A stretch of DNA of 64,000 nt, taken from positions 73,120,364 through 73,184,363 of the forward strand of contig CM066993.1 of the NCBI GenBank assembly GCA_033977485.1, written 5' to 3'. The stretch comes from Hydrangea macrophylla (taxonomy: Eukaryota > Streptophyta > Magnoliopsida > Cornales > Hydrangeaceae). The notes below the pieces were generated by a model. The model searched no databases and was not told where the DNA came from. It saw nothing but the letters and a program-made list of their open reading frames with translations. Below, in pieces: positions 31,177 to 43,169 of this stretch. The number at the start of each line of letters is the position of its first letter. Positions within the stretch are counted from its first letter, which is position 1. The translations under genes were made by a program, and so were the position numbers.

Positions 31177-32041
31177 TGTAGACACGCGGAATCCGTCGTC
31201 CACTCCCGGTTTTTCCTGTTTCCGGGGTTTCGGAATTGATTTTCCTTTAGTTTTGAAATTGATTTGAAAGAGAAGAAGGGGTTTGTTTTGAAGAAAAGAA
31301 GGTCTTTTGAAAACAGATACAGAGTCGCCACTTGGTCTTTGGGGAACCAAGAAACCCAATTTGACTCACCTAAACGGATAAAGGGCACCGGCCCTTCATA
31401 ACCAAAGAACTTGGCTCGGGGTTTTGGTACGAGAGAGGAAGGAGCCTTTGTCGCGACTAAAACACCCTCAACTCGCCCCGTCTCTCGACGAGCCTCAATT
31501 AGCATCCAAATAATCATCTTATACTATGTGTGGTTCGGCAATTACTATTATGATAGTATATTACATTACATAAGAATCTTGAAATGGAAGATCAAAAGAT
31601 AAGATATCATTCATAAGATCTTAGCCAAATATCATACAATGCAAAAGTGAAAGATCACACAAATAAACCTAGGAAAAATCGTCTAATCATATATCAATTA
31701 ATCAAGTTTCCTAATCTAAAGGGGGCATGAATTGTTCTTGAAACAAATAAATCAAAGAAAACAAAGATGCTTAGCAAGCTAGAATGATGCATGTTATTTT
31801 TTGAGAAGAGAAGATCTCTCAATCCCCGGGACGGATGAGAAAGGATGATTAGATCGAAGGGAAGCATGAATGTGTGATCATGATCATTCCTTATAATCTT
31901 CTTAGATTAGGACTCATAAAAGCCCCAAATCTTTGCATGAATGCAATGTATGTATCTATAATGTGTAAAGGTTGTAGTGTGCTTTGTGTTCATGGATTTC
32001 TATAATGACTTAGAAGTCTAATATATGTATGAATGAATGAA
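31177..32041 (-). repeat. partial LTR of an Ogre-like element, minus orientation
   Basis: The end CTACA abuts the primer-binding site. The string GTGGCGACTCTGTATC inside (about 31330-31314) echoes that site. The start of the LTR is not seen; it runs into the duplicated junction at 32042-32174. No coding frame. Confidence 0.5.
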
Positions 32042-32174
32042 TGGAATCATTATGAGAAATTTACAAATGTAGTATGAACTACTTCCTAAGACATGAGCTA
32101 ATTTGGAATGCATATAAATTTGGAATCATTATGAGAAATTTACAAATGTAGTATGAACTACTTCCTAAGACATG
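32042..32174. repeat. direct duplication of 54 bp at an element junction
   Basis: 32042-32095 and 32121-32174 are identical 54-mers (begin TGGAATCATTATGAG, end CCTAAGACATG) separated by 25 bp. The second copy abuts the truncated Tekay LTR at 32175. Confidence 0.9.
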
Positions 32175-33382
32175 GCCCACCTCTCCCACACATCTCGTAC
32201 ACTGGTTGGGCCTTCCTCCATACCAGGTACCGTGTACTGGTTGGGCCCACCTCCAATCCATACACAACCACAAATTCCAATTCCAACAATATCACAATCC
32301 TCAAGGTTCGAGGAGCTTACTCCGAATGAATTTGCACCAAACTCCCCTTTGACCCAAGTAGACACATAACATGCTCACATAAACAGTTATACGTGCTTTT
32401 ATCATAATTTCACGTGCATAATTAACGGGCCTAACTATTACATGAATTTCGCCCGGATCCAAGAATATCAAAAGTGATGTCCAAAACATGAAAATCCATA
32501 TATTTCATAGATCTAGAATTCATACCTCGTGCGAATCTCTTCAAACTTTGAAGGATCGTCTAGGGGGCTAAATAATCGTCGGATTTCGAATTTGGTACGA
32601 TTCCTACAAGTTTTACCTGATTTTTCCCAAAAGTCCAAAATTAAGATTTTACAAAAACTTGGCCAAACACGGCCTAAGTGGTATCAAAACGTAGATCTTA
32701 CCTCCACGAGTTCAAATCTGAAATCTGGAGAAAAACTGACGGACGAACGGTCGTCGTTTGTCGTCGCAAAGCCCGAGGCAACAAAATCTCCCTTCTCTCT
32801 CCTCTCTCTAGATATTTAGGAGTTGTGGATGAGATTTGAAATCTCATACTCATCTATATATAGAAAAACTCTTTGGAAATTACGTTTACCTCCCCACAAG
32901 TTTCTCAAACTTCTAATTAGCTCTCGAAACTTCGCACACGTTCATTTTATAACTTTACAAGTGAAAACTATAAATTTCAAAAGTTTTCGACTAGGTTTCG
33001 TTTGGGTCCAAAATAACGTCCGAAAACTATATTCTGTGGGAATCTCTACACAACATACCCTTTTCAATTAACGTGACACTCACATTCTCACCACAGTTCT
33101 CAAATCGATATATAACAATATCAAAGATTACCACAATTTACCAATACAGGTAAAATTACTATTCACAAAATACCAGATAAAGTCATATAACATTTAAGTC
33201 ATATAAATGTCATTTAATCATGCCAATGCAACAGGCGTTACCAAGTCTTCGTGTCTCCACTAGACACCTCACCGTTGACTCACGTCAACTCAACTCAATC
33301 AAATTATTAATAACATAAATGATTCCACAAATCTCAATTTATGCATGTTTTAAAACCATGAAATTCTGGAACGGGTGTGACA
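32175..33382 (-). repeat. 3' LTR (truncated, about 1.2 kb) of the second Tekay-type element
   Basis: Starts TGTCACACCC at 33382 after the polypurine tract. Matches 39063-40272 with one noted change (CACACATC/CACGCATC). Its TATA-like stretch is at 32854-32863. The part carrying the CAGTCGACTG array is missing. Confidence 0.9.
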
Positions 33383-33397
33383 ACTCTCCCCTCCAAA
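33383..33397 (-). other. polypurine tract of the second Tekay-type element
   Basis: The minus strand reads GGAGGGGAGAGT directly before the LTR. Confidence 0.75.
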
Positions 33398-33423
33398 AAG
33401 GAAGTTTGTCCCCAAACTTTACC

Positions 33424-36400
33424 TCAAGCGTCGAACAAGTACGGATACTCATTCCGCATGTCTTCCTCACTTTCCCATGTAGCCTCTTCCAACGTATGAC
33501 TACGCCATAGCACTTTCACCATTGGAATAGTCTTGGTTCTCAAAACTTGTTCTTTGCGGTCTAGAATCTCCACTGGTTGTTCCACGTAAGTTAAGTCCCC
33601 CTGAATTTGCAACGGTTCAGGTACAATGATCTTACTCCTGTCAGTCATGCAACGTCTCAACATAGACACGTGAAACACATTGTGCACATGTTCCAACTCG
33701 GATGACAAGACCAAACGATAAGCTACTGGACCAACCCTCTCTAGGATCTCAAAAGGTCCTATGAATCTCGGATTGAGCTTTCCCCTCTTTCCAAATCGTA
33801 CAATACCTTTCGAAGGCGATACCCGCAAGTATACGAAATCTCCTACTTCAAAATTCATCGGTCGTCGTTTCAAATCTGCATAACTCTTATATCGGCTCTG
33901 AGCTACTTTGAGTCGCTCTTGAATCAACTTCACTTTCTCAGTAGTCACCTGTATTAACTCAGGTCCTAACAACTTCCTTTCTCCAATTTCGGTCCAACAA
34001 ACTGGTGATCGACATTTACGCCCATACAAAGCTTCATATGGTGCCATACCGATACTTGACTGAAATCCGTTATTATAAGCAAATTCAATCAACGGCAAAT
34101 GGTGCTCCCAATCGTTCCCAAAATCTAATACACAAAGTCTCAACATATCCTCTAGCGTCTGAATCATGCGTTCTGACTGCCCATCGGTCTGAGGATGAAA
34201 TGCAGTACTGAAACTCAATTTCGTACCCATAGCTTCTTGCAAACCTCCCCAAAATCTTGACGTAAAACTACTATCGCGATCGGATATAATCACAGCTGGG
34301 ACTCCATGTAGTCTTACAATCTCTTTTACATACAATTCCGCTAACTTGGACGGTTTAGTTGTCTTGATCGATAAAAATGAGCTGACTTTGTTAATCGGTC
34401 AACTATTACCCAAATCTTATCATTTTTATTGATTGATCGTGGAAATCCTGAAACAAAGTCCATGGTGATTTCGTCCCACTTCCATTCCGACACTGGCAAT
34501 GGTTGTAGTAGTCCTGTAGGTACTTGTCTTTCTGCCTTCACCTGTTGACATGCTGAACATTCGGATACAAACTTAGCGACTTCACGCTTCATACCCTTCC
34601 ACCAGAAGTTTTCTCTCAAGTTTCGGTACATCTTATTACTTCCCGGGTGCACTGAATATCTAGTACTATGAGCTTCTTCTAAGAGTCGTTCCTTTATGTC
34701 TTTCACATTCGATACACATAACCGATTTCCCAGTTTCAACGTTCCTTGTTCTAATACAAAACCAGGTCGTTTTTCCAAAGATATGTCATCTCTCATTTTA
34801 CACAAATAAACATCGTTAAATTGTTCCTTCTTGATCTCATCAATAATATCTGGGTGTGCTACAATCGCCATCATCAAGCCATCGTTGGTCCCTGGAATCA
34901 CATCCAATTCTAAGCGTTCCATTTCTTTTACCAACTCTCTTTGTTGCGTTAGCTCGTCGGCTAAATTCCTCGGCGTCTTCCGGCTTAATGCGTCGGCTAC
35001 TACATTCGCCTTCCCCGGATGGTACTCAATCGAAAGATCATAATCCTTCATCAACTCCAACAATCTTCGTTGTCTCATGTTCAAGTCCCGTTGGGTGAAA
35101 ATATATTTCAAACTCTTGTGGTCTGTGAATATCTCACACTTTTCTCCGTACAAATAATGTCTCCAAATCTTCAAGGCATGAATTACTGCAGCTAATTCCA
35201 GATCATGAGTCGGATAATTAATCTCATGTGTCTTCAACTGTCTAGATGCATAAGCAATCACTTTACCCCCTTGCATCAACACGCATCCCAATCCTTTGTG
35301 CAAAGCATCACTATAGATCACAAACCCCTCGGTTCCGGATGGTATTGTCAAAATAGGTGCTCTCGTCAACCGTGACTTCAATTCTTGAAAACTGTCCTCG
35401 CATTCTTGACTCCATTCAAATGTAACTCCCTTCCTCATTAACTTTGTCATAGGCAATGAAATCTTCGAGAAATTTTCAATAAAACGGCGGTAGTATCCTG
35501 CTAATCCCAAGAAACGTCAAATTTCGGATACGGAAGTCGGTCTTTGCCAATTTGAGACAGCTTCTATTTTGAGAGGATCAACTGATACTCCATTCTTGTC
35601 AATCACGTGACCAAGAAAAGTAATGCTAGGTAACCAAAATTCACATTTCTTGAATTTCCCAAATAACTGCTTCTCTCGCAATCTCTGGAGTATCAACCTC
35701 AAGTGGTTCTCGTGTTCTATCTCACTAGGTGAATAGATAAGGATATCGTCAATGAATACAATCACAAAGTCGTCCAAATAATCTTTGAATACTCGATTCA
35801 TAAGGTCCATGAACGCAGCTGGTGCATTAGTAACTCCAAATGGCATAACTAAGAACTCATAGTGTCCATAACGCGTTCTGAAAGCTATTTTCTCGACATC
35901 TACAGCCTTCACTTTTAACTGATGATAACCCGATCTTAGGTCTATTTTGGAGAATACTTGTGCCCCACGAAGTTGATCAAATAAATCATCAATTCTGGGT
36001 AGTGGATACTTGTTCTTAATTGTCAACTTGTTCAATTCCCGGTAATCAACACACATACGCATGGAGCCATCTTTCTTCTTCACAAACAATACTGGAGCTC
36101 CCCAAGGTGATACACTTGGTCGAATGAAACCCTTGTCAAGTAACTCTTGCAATTGAACTTTCAGTTCCTTCAATTCTACTGGTGCCATTCTATACGGTGC
36201 TTTGGATACCGGCCTTGAGTCTGGTATAACCTCAATAGTGAACTCGACCTCTCTCTCAATAAGAACATCTGGTAGCTCATCAGGAAATACATCTGAATAT
36301 TCTCGCACTATCGGAATGTCTTCTACTTTTAATTCGGTCGCCGAAACATCAGTCACTGAACATAGAAATCCTTGACATCCCTTTTTCAAAAAATTTCCTG

Positions 36401-37931
36401 CTCGGATAGCTGAAATCAAATATGGCGGCGGTATAACCCCACTCCCTTGAAAACAAAAGTTCCCATGTACCGGTGATCGAAAATTAACCTCTTTCCGTTC
36501 ACAGTCTATTGTGGCGTGGTTAAGAGCTAACCAATCCATTCCTAGTATCACATTGAAATGGTTCACTACAATCGGTAAAAGGTCTACAGTCATCAACTTC
36601 TCACCTAATTTGATCTCACAGTTCTTATATATAGTAGATGTCACTACTGACTTACTAAGTGGCACAGCGATAGACAATTCATATCCTAGTGGCGCGGACT
36701 TAACATTCAAATGTTCAACAAAGTTATGAGATACAAACGAATGCGTAGATCCCGAATCAACGAGTATGCGTGCTAAGTGCGAACATACAAGCACCATACC
36801 TGAGACCACTGTATCAGTAGCAGCCACGTCTCCAAGGTTCATCTGGAATGATCTTCCCTGACGTTGTTCCGTCCTTTGTCCCCCATCACTAGACTGCTTA
36901 GGCTTCGAACCACTAGAAGCCATAGAACTTGCCCCTTGTTGAGAACGCTTCTTTGGGCAATCCTTCGCTCGGTGTCCCAAGGTACCACAATCAAAACACT
37001 TGAGTTGCGGATGAGTCGCAGAACTCACGATGTTTCCCCCTGTAGATCTGTTCTGAAAGTTGGTCAGAAAACATCGACCGGTGTGTGGTCGGTTGCAAAG
37101 TGAACACAACGGTATGTTACTGGGTATTCTCTTGGAATTATTAAAATCAGAACTAGAGCCTCTTGAAAATGGCCTCTTAAAAGATCCACCCTGACTTCGG
37201 TCACCACCCTCATGACTTCGCTTTCCTTGGTGATTTTGTCTCGATCTCTCTATTCCACTTTCGGCTACAAGCGCCGTCTGCTGTACTGCTGCAATAGTCA
37301 AATGCTCGTAAGTTTCTACCCTCAAACGGATATTTTCCCTTAAGCCTTCTTCAAATTTCCTTGCCCTTTCTTCCTCTCCTGGCACTGAACCTTTACCAAA
37401 TCTCAACAACGCATTATACTTGGAAGTATATTCGGTTACAGTCATATCTCCCTGCTTCAAATTATCAAATTCTCTCTTCTTTGCATTGTAGGCGGCTCGC
37501 GGAAAGAACCGGCGATTGAATTCCGCCTTGAACCCTTCCCAAGTAATCGGTGCTCCCTGATCTAAAACGTTTACCCACCAGTTCTGGGCTTCACCCTTCA
37601 GTACATCGCTTGCGTTCTCAATTTTCTCCTTATCGGTCATCGGAATCGATCAAAAAATTCTCTCCATATCCATGATCCAATGTTCTGCGAGCGTTGGGTC
37701 GGGTGTCCCATGAAATTCCATCGGTTTCTTCCGAGCAAACTGTTCTGATATTGACCTCATACCCCTATTTTCAGGCGCATGTACTACAACTATCAGTTCT
37801 GGCTCCAATGGAGGTGTTGGAGGTAATCTGTCCGCTATATTTCGTATCATCTCTCCCATGTTCCCCATCATTTCAGCCATTTCATTCATTCGGCGAGTAT
37901 GTGGTGATAATTCTCGTTCTTCGTCACTCAT
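33424..37931 (-). pseudogene. Tekay-type gag-pol with two nonsense codons and one frameshift
   Basis: Gag starts at 37931 (MSDEERELSPHTRRMNE). A TGA at 37652-37650 interrupts it in frame, and gag resumes ([12 protein letters not shown]) to the zinc knuckle [14 protein letters not shown]. Protease has [11 protein letters not shown] has [13 protein letters not shown] and FIDDILIYS, both catalytic boxes intact. A second in-frame TGA (35519-35517) falls before [12 protein letters not shown]; the context fits CGA to TGA. RNase H ([13 protein letters not shown]) and integrase ([25 protein letters not shown]) follow. A one-base loss in the A5 run 34373-34377 shifts the frame before ELYVKEIVRLHG. The rest of integrase (SDRDSSF, QTDGQSERM) and a chromodomain-like tail (VKVLWRSHTLEEATWE) end at 33424. 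Confidence 0.93.
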
Positions 37932-38117
37932 GATTATAGTCCTGTAGTTCTCAATGCATAAACACTATGCATGTACAACAATAACAATAGTATGTATGCA
38001 AAACAACATCCATATGCATCAAACATCTCTAAGATGCATGAATGCAATTGAAAACATGTGGCAATTCACTCAACACTCCACTCGTCGTCGAACGTTCCCA
38101 AAGTTTTGTTACCTCTA

Positions 38118-38129
38118 GCTCTGATACCA
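38118..38129 (-). other. primer-binding site (initiator Met tRNA type)
   Basis: TGGTATCAGAGC on the minus strand, five bases after the LTR end GTCGTGACA. Confidence 0.85.
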
Positions 38130-38368
38130 ATAAATGTCACGACCCATCCCACTACGCGTGGAAATAGGACACGTGGCACGCCACCAAGGCTCATCCAAAC
38201 ATCATCTAATAATACGCAGCAGAAAGAACTTCTATAAAACAACCCTGGTAGTTTAAAACTTAGGAAACGTTCCCCTCCGTGTTGTAAAATACATTGAAAT
38301 TAGAGTCATAAAAAGTTTTGGCCAAGTGAAAACGCATTCAAAAGAAAATAGTTTTGAAAACAGAGGTT

Positions 38369-38637
38369 CAGTCGACTGCCCCGTCGACTGCACCAGGGTC
38401 CAGTCGACTGCTCCGTCGACTGTGTTAAGAAGAACCCAATATACATCATATAGCAAAGAGGTCCAGTCGACTGATCTGGGGATCCAGTCGACTGCTTTTC
38501 AATCAATGGAAGCAGTAGCTAAAATAAACAGTGTTCAGTCGACTGTCCAAGGGTCCAGTCGACTGCTTCTCTATTATTCCCTTACAGTATCTCAATCCCA
38601 CGAGGTCCAGTCGACTGATCTGGGGCCCAGTCGACTG
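38369..38637 (-). repeat. array of ten GTCGACTG motifs, eight as the palindrome CAGTCGACTG
   Basis: Starts at 38369, 38381, 38401, 38413, 38464, 38485, 38536, 38556, 38608 and 38628. They form five pairs spaced 12, 12, 21, 20 and 20 bp. Copies two and four read CCGTCGACTG. The motif is its own reverse complement. Confidence 0.95.
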
Positions 38638-39743
38638 CTCCCCTGCTGACAGCCCTGTATTGAAATATTAACCACTCATGCCTCTCAACACCCACAATAG
38701 GTACAACCATAACTGATTTCAACATATTAAAACATAACTACTGACGTTCAATTACAATATTACAATACTGCGAAACTAATCTATGGATCTATTACAACAT
38801 ATTACCAAATCTTACACAAGTTTAGGATTTAAAACAAAACAATTACAAGTGTAATTCCCCCGGCGTTCATCGGCCTCACTCATCGCGCTTCTTCTTGTCT
38901 TTCTTCTTACCTACAATGGAGTACATCTCCACTGCTCAGCTATATGCTGAGCGTACAATTCTAAAAGTATGCTTATATGACAATTCATGGTTTAAGCATC
39001 TAAAACACATAGAAATAGTCTCTAGGGTGAGTGGTACGCATTCATCCGGTTGATGCCGTAGGAGGCCCACCTCTCCCACGCATCTCGTACACTGGTTGGG
39101 CCTTCCTCCATACCAGGTACCGTGTACTGGTTGGGCCCACCTCCAATCCATACACAACCACAAATTCCAATTCCAACAATATCACAATCCTCAAGGTTCG
39201 AGGAGCTTACTCCGAATGAATTTGCACCAAACTCCCCTTTGACCCAAGTAGACACATAACATGCTCACATAAACAGTTATACGTGCTTTTATCATAATTT
39301 CACGTGCATAATTAACGGGCCTAACTATTACATGAATTTCGCCCGGATCCAAGAATATCAAAAGTGATGTCCAAAACATGAAAATCCATATATTTCATAG
39401 ATCTAGAATTCATACCTCGTGCGAATCTCTTCAAACTTTGAAGGATCGTCTAGGGGGCTAAATAATCGTCGGATTTCGAATTTGGTACGATTCCTACAAG
39501 TTTTACCTGATTTTTCCCAAAAGTCCAAAATTAAGATTTTACAAAAACTTGGCCAAACACGGCCTAAGTGGTATCAAAACGTAGATCTTACCTCCACGAG
39601 TTCAAATCTGAAATCTGGAGAAAAACTGACGGACGAACGGTCGTCGTTTGTCGTCGCAAAGCCCGAGGCAACAAAATCTCCCTTCTCTCTCCTCTCTCTA
39701 GATATTTAGGAGTTGTGGATGAGATTTGAAATCTCATACTCAT

Positions 39744-39753
39744 CTATATATAG
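39744..39753 (-). promoter_or_regulatory. TATA-like box of the second Tekay LTR
   Basis: The minus strand reads CTATATATAG about 520 bp inside the LTR. The identical string is in the truncated LTR. Confidence 0.5.
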
Positions 39754-40272
39754 AAAAACTCTTTGGAAATTACGTTTACCTCCCCACAAGTTTCTCAAAC
39801 TTCTAATTAGCTCTCGAAACTTCGCACACGTTCATTTTATAACTTTACAAGTGAAAACTATAAATTTCAAAAGTTTTCGACTAGGTTTCGTTTGGGTCCA
39901 AAATAACGTCCGAAAACTATATTCTGTGGGAATCTCTACACAACATACCCTTTTCAATTAACGTGACACTCACATTCTCACCACAGTTCTCAAATCGATA
40001 TATAACAATATCAAAGATTACCACAATTTACCAATACAGGTAAAATTACTATTCACAAAATACCAGATAAAGTCATATAACATTTAAGTCATATAAATGT
40101 CATTTAATCATGCCAATGCAACAGGCGTTACCAAGTCTTCGTGTCTCCACTAGACACCTCACCGTTGACTCACGTCAACTCAACTCAATCAAATTATTAA
40201 TAACATAAATGATTCCACAAATCTCAATTTATGCATGTTTTAAAACCATGAAATTCTGGAACGGGTGTGACA

Positions 40273-41950
40273 AAAACCATCCAAGAAGAAGTTCAAAACT
40301 TTCCATAACACTTGATTGTTGCTGAAACTTGTTCCAAAACGTTCGCGACTCTTACCAGAACTTGCCGGAATGGTTCAAACCCAACCACATACACAAATTC
40401 CAAGTTAGCGCATAAGAAATTACATAAGTTACCTAAGTTTAACTCCAAGCCAATAGCTACCTATTTATTACAACATAAGTTTTTGAACCTCAAAACAACA
40501 AGGCGCATATTTAACAAGGCTATATACATATGTAATAAGCCCAAGACTTGCCCCAACCCCTAAGCTCATTTCACCTCCTCTCCAAGCCTTGCTCTGTACC
40601 TACGGTGGTTATTATGTACCACAGTTGAAAAGGAAAAAGGTTTTTTTTAAGCATTACACTTAGTAAATAAACTAACATGCATTGGGTGTCATGAACATGT
40701 ATAATGCAACAATTTAAGCACATAAGCATATGTAATCGCAAAATTCATGGGTTAATGGTTCATTCAGACAGGAAGACCACTTCCTTGGCCGCGTGATCAT
40801 TTCTATTCCTTGGACTTCCGTATTTATCGGATTCTTCCTCTTCTTCTTCCTTATTACTCCCAACAATGAACCATTACTCCCAATTATTTATTGACCACTT
40901 AACAAATAAGCACATAGCTACATAAACATGATAAATTTATACCAAAGTAACATAAAGTTCTAGTATTTAGCATGAATTCAACCATAACTTCAAGAATTGT
41001 CATCTTCTAACTATCAATTGCAGCACAAGACATGTACCACATCAAGCTTAAGTTAAAAAACTCACCTTTCACAGATTTTACCCCAAATAAGCTAGAAATG
41101 CAGAATTTCTTTAACAATTCTTGCTCAATTCTCTCTCCGAAATAAATCCTACAAGAATTTGGCAACCACGTGTCACCGATTAGGGTAAGCTACCAAAATT
41201 ACGATGATTAAAACATAAATTAAAGATATAGAAACGATCATCTTACCACCACGAGTTTAAATATGGCTTTGGTTTGCGAATTGGACGAACGGCGGTGACG
41301 ACATAGCGAATTATTGACGTCGGTGATGAGTTCGTCTTTCTCTCTCGGTGAGCTTTCTCTTTTTTTTTTTGTTTAATTTTCTGTAAATGAGACTAATCTC
41401 ATGCTTTGACACACACCCCCAAGCATAAGCATGCATGAGGTGTCATCATCCCATTTTCTCCTCTTTTCGGAATTTCTTAAGTTCTTATTATAAAATTCTC
41501 CAAACATTCCATTAACTACCCAATCATTTAATGAGTTTGTCTAAGTTTCGTATGGGTCCCAATGTGGGTCCCACATATTTTGTGAAGCTGGTATCGCACC
41601 TACTAATTTTGAATCATTTTCATTTATACCCTTATTTGGGTATTCAATCTAATACCAAATGCTAACACATATGTCATCATAAAATATGAAAGCATTTAAA
41701 CAAATATTCATTTAATTATTTAAATGCATTTAATCGTGTAAAAATGCAAATTTATTACTTCACCCTTCATTAGTTCCCACTTCAGTACCTGTCCCACCTC
41801 ACAAGGGACTTTTTCAAATGGTGTTCTTCTCTGAACACTTTTCATAAAAAAGAGTCTAAAGCCTCCCCTTAACTCATTTTATACACTAATTATATAAATT
41901 AATGCATATTAACATAATAATTAACCATTTTTTCAAGTACGGGTGTTACA
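40273..41950 (-). repeat. older Tekay-like LTR remnant
   Basis: Minus strand start TGTAACACCCGTACTTG at 41950. Interior similarity to the younger LTR includes CCACGAGTTTAAATATGG and GGACGAACGGCGGTGACG. The younger element appears to have inserted into it at 40272/40273. No primer-binding site or coding part remains next to it. Confidence 0.6.
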
Positions 41951-42558
41951 GTTTTAAAATGTGCTCAAAACTATGGTGAAACAGTGTTAAAATTTGACCA
42001 CTTTTGAACAATGGTAAAATTACATCACTGTTTTAAAATGTGCTCAAAACAGTGATGAAATTTCACCACTTTTTAGGAACAAGGTTGTCAAGGCATGTAA
42101 TTTTATTATTATTTTCCTCAAAGCATAACAACAATATTAATAGTTTTGTAGCTCTTGTCAACACGATTACAACGGTATAAATTTTACAAAAAATTGAGTT
42201 GTTCGTAGATCAAAAGTTATAGAAATTTAAAATTTAAAAACTATTTTGAAATGAAATTTTACCTGATACAACCACTCACAAAATGTGAGTGGCTGTGAAA
42301 GCTGGCGCACACGTGGCGCTTGCGTGTGGCCTTGATGGGCAATTGGATTCTTACCGTTTAATTTTAAAATTGCTAGGGTGTGGCATGCATGTGGCGAGTT
42401 GGGCACCTAAGGAGTGTTTTTCTATCCAAAAAGAAAAGAAAGGAAAAGAAAAAACTGAGGGACTTAAACCAATAGATTTTTTAAAGTTGTCCTTAAACCA
42501 ATATATTGACAATAGAATGCCCTTATATCTAATAAACCCATGATATTTTTTTTTTTGG
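41951..42558. other. non-coding DNA with a short direct repeat
   Basis: GTTTTAAAATGTGCTCAAAA occurs at 41951 and about 42029. 42100-42340 has the look of a Mutator-like end, but no partner was found. Confidence 0.4.
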
Positions 42559-42830
42559 TAAAATGCATTTTGTACCCTCGAACTATACTGGTTTGGCACG
42601 ATAGTCTCAAATTTTTTTTTTTTTTGCATTTTGGTCCCTCAACTAATATTTTGTTGCAGTTTGTTCCCTCCGTCACTTTTAGTGATGAAAAAAGTCACTT
42701 TTAGTGACACTAAAGGTGACGAAGGGGGCAAACTCTCACAATATGTTAGTTGAGGGACCAAAATACGAAAAAAATTTGTTTAGAAACCAAAGTGTCAAGT
42801 AGGGTATAGTTTGAGGGTGCAAAATACTTT
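42559..42830. mobile_element. foldback MITE, arms about 135 bp
   Basis: Left TAAAATGCATTTTGTACCCTC and right (reverse complement) AAAGTATTTTGCACCCTC. The arms share TTTTGGTCCCTCAACTAA and meet near 42700 in CACTTTTAGTGAC. No coding. Confidence 0.7.
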
Positions 42831-43169
42831 TTTTTTTTTTCTTTTGTAACTGAAAGACTACGTACAAATTTACTATGTGAGATTTTTTGCACTATTTGAG
42901 AGTTGAAGGGTTTGGTGTTTGTAATTTTATTTCATATTATAATCATTTCGCGTATAATTTATCACAATGAGTTCTCTAATTATATAGAGTAATATTATGA
43001 TTCTCAAATCTTGTATTCTAAATTATTTTTAAACACGTGTGGTTGGAGTTTGGGGTTGAACAAAAGTAATAAAAATAATTTAGGTTGATTAAGAAAGAAT
43101 AGCCGTTTTGTTTTTTGTTTTTTTTTTTTTCTTTAATTTGGGGTGCTAGAAGACAAATATATGTATATA
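42831..43169. other. AT-rich DNA, nothing recognised
   Basis: No reading frame or repeat could be supported. Confidence 0.5.

Larger units (their letters stand above)
32175..40272 (-). mobile_element. Tekay/Del-like gypsy element, minus orientation, left LTR truncated
   Basis: On the minus strand: 5' LTR 40272-38135 (TGTCACACCC...GTCGTGACA), primer-binding site TGGTATCAGAGC, gag-pol 37931-33424, polypurine tract, 3' LTR from 33382. The 3' LTR stops at 32175, where about 930 bp of its distal part is missing. Over the shared 1.2 kb I saw one difference between the LTRs, so insertion was very recent, yet gag-pol has two nonsense codons and one frameshift. Confidence 0.92.
38135..40272 (-). repeat. 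5' LTR of the second Tekay-type element (2138 bp)
   Basis: On the minus strand from TGTCACACCC (40272) to CGTGACA (38135). A TATA-like stretch is at 39753-39744. The CAGTCGACTG array lies near the end of the LTR, in the presumed transcribed leader. Flanking 40273 onward is AAAAACC; no partner duplication is available because the other LTR is truncated. Confidence 0.92.

Noticed and set aside
38369..38637. CRISPR-like array
   Set aside because: Repeats are too short, spacers are irregular and it lies in a plant LTR.
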